Origin: Sphagnum compactum
Taxonomy: Eukaryota; Bryophyta; Sphagnopsida; Sphagnales
Direction of reading: 5' to 3'
DNA length: 64,000 bases
NCBI GenBank assembly: GCA_965153455.1
Contig: OZ234498.1
Location: 5,146,001 to 5,210,000 of the forward strand
In this document: positions 62,201 to 64,000 of the stretch, piece by piece
How positions within the stretch are numbered: position 1 is the stretch's first letter
How the letters are laid out: each line of letters begins with the position of its first letter
The notes under the pieces: model-generated
What the model saw: the letters and a program-made list of their open reading frames with translations, nothing else
What the model was told of the DNA's origin: nothing
The model's database searches: none
Translations under genes and position numbers: made by a program

Positions 62201-62782
62201 ACCTATCCATCTGTAACACCTGGATTTGGTGGGTCATTATATGGTACTAGTACTACTAGTGCAGGCACAGAAGGAGGGTTAAGCCGGGATAGTGGATATG
62301 GCATGAGTGGTGGTGGATACAGAGATAGTGCTGTTGGCACTGGTGCCAGTGGACATGGAGGGAGTGGTTTTGCTACTGCTGCTGGGGGATATGGGGCACC
62401 TTATGCTAGGAATGCAAATGCAAGCAGCTATGGAGGAGGTAGTGTTGGCAGTGGCGGTACTCAGTGCTACCTGTGTAAACAGGAAGGTCACTTTGCAAAA
62501 GAATGTCCAAATAACTCTAGTGGAGGTCGAACTGGGTCCACCTATGGTGGCAACAGTGGCTATGGTGGTGGTGGTGGTGGTGGTGGCAGCAGTGGTGGCA
62601 GTGTTCAATCAAACAAGTGTTACAAATGTGGGCAAGGTGGCCACTTTGCCAGGGATTGTCCAAGTCAAGGAGGAGGTGGAGGTGGTGGATATGGCGGGAG
62701 AGGCTCTGGTGGAGGTAGAGTCCAAGGTGGAGGGGGTGGTTATGAGGGGCAAAGAAATGGGGGCTATGGTGGTGGTTATTGA
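59294..62782 (+). CDS. RPA1: Replication protein A 70-kDa subunit (RPA1) with zinc knuckles
   Basis: Exons 59294-59368, 59745-59938, 60078-61607 and 61846-62782 join in phase to 911 residues. Exons 1-2 encode the N-terminal RPA70N fold (LTENAIVALHNGDV, KGSVVQLLEY). A Gln/Gly-rich linker follows. DBD-A starts near residue 270 (GRWTIKARVTAKSDVRRF, then VFSFDLLDADNGEIRATCFN). DBD-B starts near 392 (VDVIGIVVSI, RTLQIKDRSGHSVEITMWG). DBD-C starts near 543 (WITVRATVFYIKPDNFCY) and contains the C4 zinc ribbon (C-P-L..QC..CDRC). The C-terminus is Gly-rich, with two CX2CX4HX4C knuckles (CYLCKQEGHFAKEC, CYKCGQGGHFARDC) near residues 807 and 858, as in the RPA1C/E class of plant paralogues. RPA is the nuclear ssDNA-binding heterotrimer of replication and repair. 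RPA1C/E-type subunits are linked to DNA-damage repair. The gene looks intact. Confidence 0.93.
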
Positions 62783-62851
62783 GTAGGGTTGCCCCCAATG
62801 AAGAATGCCCCTGATATGGTGCCAGTTCTTTGTTTTGGAGATCACACTGCC

Positions 62852-62857
62852 AATAAA
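62852..62857 (+). terminator. Candidate polyadenylation signal of RPA1
   Basis: An AATAAA lies 70 bases after the RPA1 stop codon, a plausible distance for plant 3' UTRs. Plants use diffuse signals, so this is only a candidate. Confidence 0.4.
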
Positions 62858-64000
62858 TGCAATCACAGGAGTTATACCTTATAACACACTGATAGAGATT
62901 GAGGTGTAGGAGGCAATGGAAGAGGTGTTGCAGGGGTGTCAGGCAAGTGTGACCAGTGGCACCCACTCAAAACTAGTAGAATTGTTCCTAACTCATTTGT
63001 GTCCAAATTCAGCAGCTGTCCATTGTGTAGTTGACACAGTTGTAGATCAACAGCTGTACATTTAAACTGTACTTTGCAGGAATTTTTTTCTTGTGGTTAG
63101 ATTGAATATCAATAGACAAGAAATGGCGTTTCAGAGGTGCTTATTGACAATGCCAAGGGCAGAGCTCAATTTGTGCTTCCAGTTTTCCTGATCGCTGTAA
63201 CATTCTTCTAGCCATTGTGGCAAATGGAGCAGAGTGTTTAGGTAGAATTTAATGGATTTAGGTTTTTGCTGTCACGATGAACTTCTATACTGGAAAGCTT
63301 GTTGTCACATAGGATCTTGCAAGAGGACAACAATTGTACTTTATTTGTCAACATTGTTTGCAAAAATGGTGATGCTCTGACATTTTATGTTATGCCCACA
63401 CTCGCCGTGAAAGTGTTACCTTCAAAGTGTCAATGTCGAGATTTCTCTGCAATCTCAATAATATAGGTGGAGCACCATGAATGAAACTTGTATTCATAAT
63501 CCAAGATGGAGGAGACCTTTGCTTGAGTGTTTTCAACAACTCTTTCACATGGAAGAGGTCCTCTCCTTTGTACTTCCACTTCCTCTCCTGATTGGTGCCT
63601 TTTATTAGTAACTTTTGGCAGGGTTATGATCATCTTTCATGAGGTTAGTGGAGGCAGGCCTGAAAGGCCAAAATGCAAGCTTAACTACTAGAGCACCATA
63701 TGGCATCTTATAACACTTTGATGTAGCTTGCACCATATAATACATTTATGAGCTCTTAATTTTACTCACATGTATATGCTTGGGATACATTCTGGATGTT
63801 ACAAACTCTGTGGGTCAAGTGTCGTGGAAGAAGTGCAACTTCAAATCATGCTAGCAATTGCCGTGTGAGTATAATTATTCTTATCACTTTATGTAGTTCA
63901 TCAATGAGGCTGTGTTTTGTATTCATTCAAACTTATATATTGAGTCACTGTAGATTATGATTTAAGCTTTCAACTAAGAAAAATATGTTTGTTTTTAGTG
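62858..64000. other. RPA1 3' flank, no gene recognised
   Basis: The rest of the window contains no open frame with a recognisable motif. The part up to about 63.4 kb could still be 3' UTR. Confidence 0.5.

Noticed and set aside
62279-62966. Long minus-strand open frames rich in Thr/Ser/His opposite RPA1
   Set aside because: They mirror the Gly-rich tail of RPA1 on the other strand.
1-64000. CRISPR arrays, operons, rRNA or tRNA genes
   Set aside because: None is visible. The tandem repeats lack spacer-repeat structure, and the gene architecture is eukaryotic.

Overview
The window is nuclear DNA of a land plant. Genes have many short exons with GT-AG introns of about 60-700 bp, and long AT-rich stretches full of decayed mobile elements separate them. 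The gene content is plant-specific: a HY5-type bZIP with a COP1-binding motif, a SIEL/Integrator-4 ARM protein, an RPA1 large subunit with zinc knuckles, and a PPR-DYW editing-factor gene. The PPR style (MYAKCG, VFNKMPSRDVVTW, a C-terminal CSCMDYW) and the fused organellar-ssDNA-binding (OSB) PDF motif suggest a seedless plant, perhaps a moss. That placement is an inference.

Layout. 1-960: a 45-60 bp tandem repeat. 1494-4320 (+): a nine-exon DUF1295 / steroid 5-alpha-reductase-like membrane protein. 4.3-12.5 kb: AT-rich intergenic DNA with a 350-bp-spaced duplication and a degenerate array of about 165-bp units. 12702-17465 (+): a nine-exon nuclear protein with a Bromo_TP histone fold. 19.9-24.06 kb: a decayed Ty3/gypsy element. 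25310-27688 (-): HY5. 30.9-33.9 kb: a hAT transposase relic. 34.6-40.2 kb: a repeat pair, one copy interrupted by a Helitron 5' end, then a Helitron helicase tail with its hairpin 3' terminus. 41.4-44.3 kb: a broken OSB-PPR-DYW gene. 46-50 kb: tandem repeats and AT-only DNA. 51.8-52.6 kb: a second hAT relic. 53376-58082 (-): SIEL/INTS4. 59294-62782 (+): RPA1. The last two genes diverge from a shared 1.2-kb spacer.

The most striking observation is the PPR locus. Exon 1 of an OSB-PPR gene lies on the + strand. Exon 2, with the other half of the PDF motif and the first PPRs, lies on the - strand. The remaining PPRs and the DYW domain resume on the + strand. The three pieces complement each other almost exactly, as expected if the middle of one gene was flipped in place by a roughly 1.2-1.4 kb micro-inversion. 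A second notable signal is seven exact copies of the 7-mer ATAACCG (either strand) within 425 bp of the SIEL/RPA1 divergent promoter.

Exon structures were worked out by eye from splice signals, reading phase and recalled family similarity. No alignment or database search was run.
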